From NCBI GenBank assembly GCA_002431355.1, contig DJEQ01000025.1, positions 12,656 to 17,665 on the forward strand: 5,010 nucleotides of DNA, in the 5' to 3' direction. The notes below the pieces were generated by a model. It was not told the origin of the DNA. It worked only from the letters and a program-made list of their open reading frames with translations, and ran no database searches. How positions within the stretch are numbered: position 1 is the first letter of the stretch; the number at the start of each line of letters is the position of its first letter. Positions 4,375 to 5,010 of this stretch are shown here, piece after piece. The stretch comes from Oribacterium sp. UBA5894 (GTDB lineage Bacteria; Bacillota; Clostridia; Lachnospirales; Lachnospiraceae). A program made the position numbers and the translations under genes.

Positions 4375-5010
4375 TTACTCCTCTATCGATTCCAGGCTGA
4401 GCATCAGCATGCTCATGCTGGTAATCGCAGCCGTTTCCGTACGTAAAATGCGCTTTCCGAGTGTAATCGGCTCAATCTGATGTGCCATGGCGTCCTCGAT
4501 TTCCTGATCCGAGAAGCCACCTTCCGGACCGATGAACACGGCGATTCTTCCATGCCGCGGAAGCTTCCGAAGTTCCTCCATGGTATGACGGATGTCGTGA
4601 GCATTCTCATAAGGGATCAGGCGAAGGTCAAAGCTCTCCACATAGCGCATGGCATCCTTCCACTTCATCACCGGCAGCACCTCCGGAATAATGGATCGCT
4701 TCGACTGCTTCGCGGCCGCCTCCGCGATCGCCTGCCAGCGCTCCACCTTCTTCGCGGCCCGCTTGTCATCGAGCTTCACCACCGTGTTCTTCGTATCGAG
4801 TGGAATCACGGCATGCGCACCGAGCTCCACCGCCTTCTGTACGATGAGCTCCATCTTGTCCTGCTTCGGAAGCCCCTGAAAAAGATAAATATCCGCTGGA
4901 AGCTCGTGGATCTCCTCCACAAAATCAATGTGAAGAAGCACCTCCTCCATGCCCTCTGTGGAAAGCTCTCCGCCCTGCGCCGCACGGAACCAGGCATCGT
5001 CATGGATTTC
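4375..5010 (-). CDS. rsmE: RsmE, 16S rRNA m3U1498 methyltransferase (5' end cut by window edge)
   Basis: RsmE methylates N3 of U1498 in 16S rRNA within the 30S subunit, using S-adenosylmethionine. The frame is open to base 5010 with no stop, so the visible 211 residues lack roughly the first 35-40 of a protein usually near 245-250. An internal ATG at 4950 is not the likely start: the 20 codons before it continue the frame, and the N-terminal PUA-like domain would be broken. The visible part holds the end of that domain, then IYLFQGLPKQDKMELIVQKAVELG, a conserved stretch opening the SPOUT domain. NTVVKLDDKRAAKKVERWQAIAEAAAKQSKR is the family's central signature. IGPEGGFSDQE (GPEGGF at 4530-4513) and LGKRILRTETAAI (from 4461) form the SAM-binding knot. 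It is upstream of and probably translationally coupled to the desulfurase gene; its promoter lies outside the window. Confidence 0.96.
   Translation of the reverse strand, partial: EIHDDAWFRAAQGGELSTEGMEEVLLHIDFVEEIHELPADIYLFQGLPKQDKMELIVQKAVELGAHAVIPLDTKNTVVKLDDKRAAKKVERWQAIAEAAAKQSKRSIIPEVLPVMKWKDAMRYVESFDLRLIPYENAHDIRHTMEELRKLPRHGRIAVFIGPEGGFSDQEIEDAMAHQIEPITLGKRILRTETAAITSMSMLMLSLESIEE
4378..4384 (-). promoter_or_regulatory. Ribosome binding site of the desulfurase gene, inside the end of rsmE
   Basis: Minus-strand AGAGGAG is made from the final codons of rsmE (GAG GAG before TAA) and lies 5 nt before the ATG at 4372. The arrangement favours translational coupling of the two genes. Confidence 0.75.

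Noticed and set aside
3437..4480. Long plus-strand open frame (347 codons) opposite the desulfurase gene
   Set aside because: It is an antisense shadow: composition follows the codon bias of the real gene, the product resembles nothing, and it overlaps two confident genes.

Overview
The window looks like chromosomal core-genome DNA from a low-branching Firmicute, most likely a Clostridia member close to Lachnospiraceae. The reasons are the Gram-positive style ribosome binding sites (GGAGG, AAGGAG), the AT-rich promoters between GC-rich genes, the rhodanese-less ThiI, and the small HPr-like protein with a KSIMGIFSLDLSKPI core. Coding DNA is GC-rich at third positions. I cannot fix the genus from sequence alone.

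Layout. At the left edge (1-211, minus) is the N-terminal part of MtaB, a tRNA methylthiotransferase. It is divergent from a small HPr-domain gene (284-526, plus), and the AT-rich gap between them carries two face-to-face promoter-like sequences. The HPr-like gene ends at an intrinsic terminator (563-598), followed by thiI (657-1850, plus), which makes 4-thiouridine at tRNA position 8. A 15-bp perfect hairpin flanked by A and T tracts (1899-1931) serves as a bidirectional terminator between thiI and the convergent minus-strand operon. Read 5' to 3', that operon is rsmE (cut by the right edge, 4375-5010), a NifS/IscS-class cysteine desulfurase (3215-4372) and prmA (2021-3085). rsmE and the desulfurase gene are 2 nt apart; prmA follows after a 129-nt gap holding overlapping GC-rich hairpins.

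How the genes work together. Nearly everything here modifies the translation machinery: MtaB (ms2t6A37 of tRNA), ThiI (s4U8 of tRNA), RsmE (m3U1498 of 16S rRNA) and PrmA (methylation of ribosomal protein L11). The cysteine desulfurase mobilises sulfur from cysteine and is a plausible sulfur donor for ThiI and for Fe-S cluster assembly, which MtaB needs. The HPr-like protein stands apart: it keeps the regulatory serine site but lacks the catalytic histidine, so it is more likely a Crh-like regulator than a sugar-transport phosphocarrier.

I found no mobile element, CRISPR array, RNA gene or defence system. The most interesting items are the histidine-less HPr protein, the rearranged prmA/rsmE/mtaB order, and the structured leaders of thiI and prmA. 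No stretch longer than about 300 bases lacks a gene.
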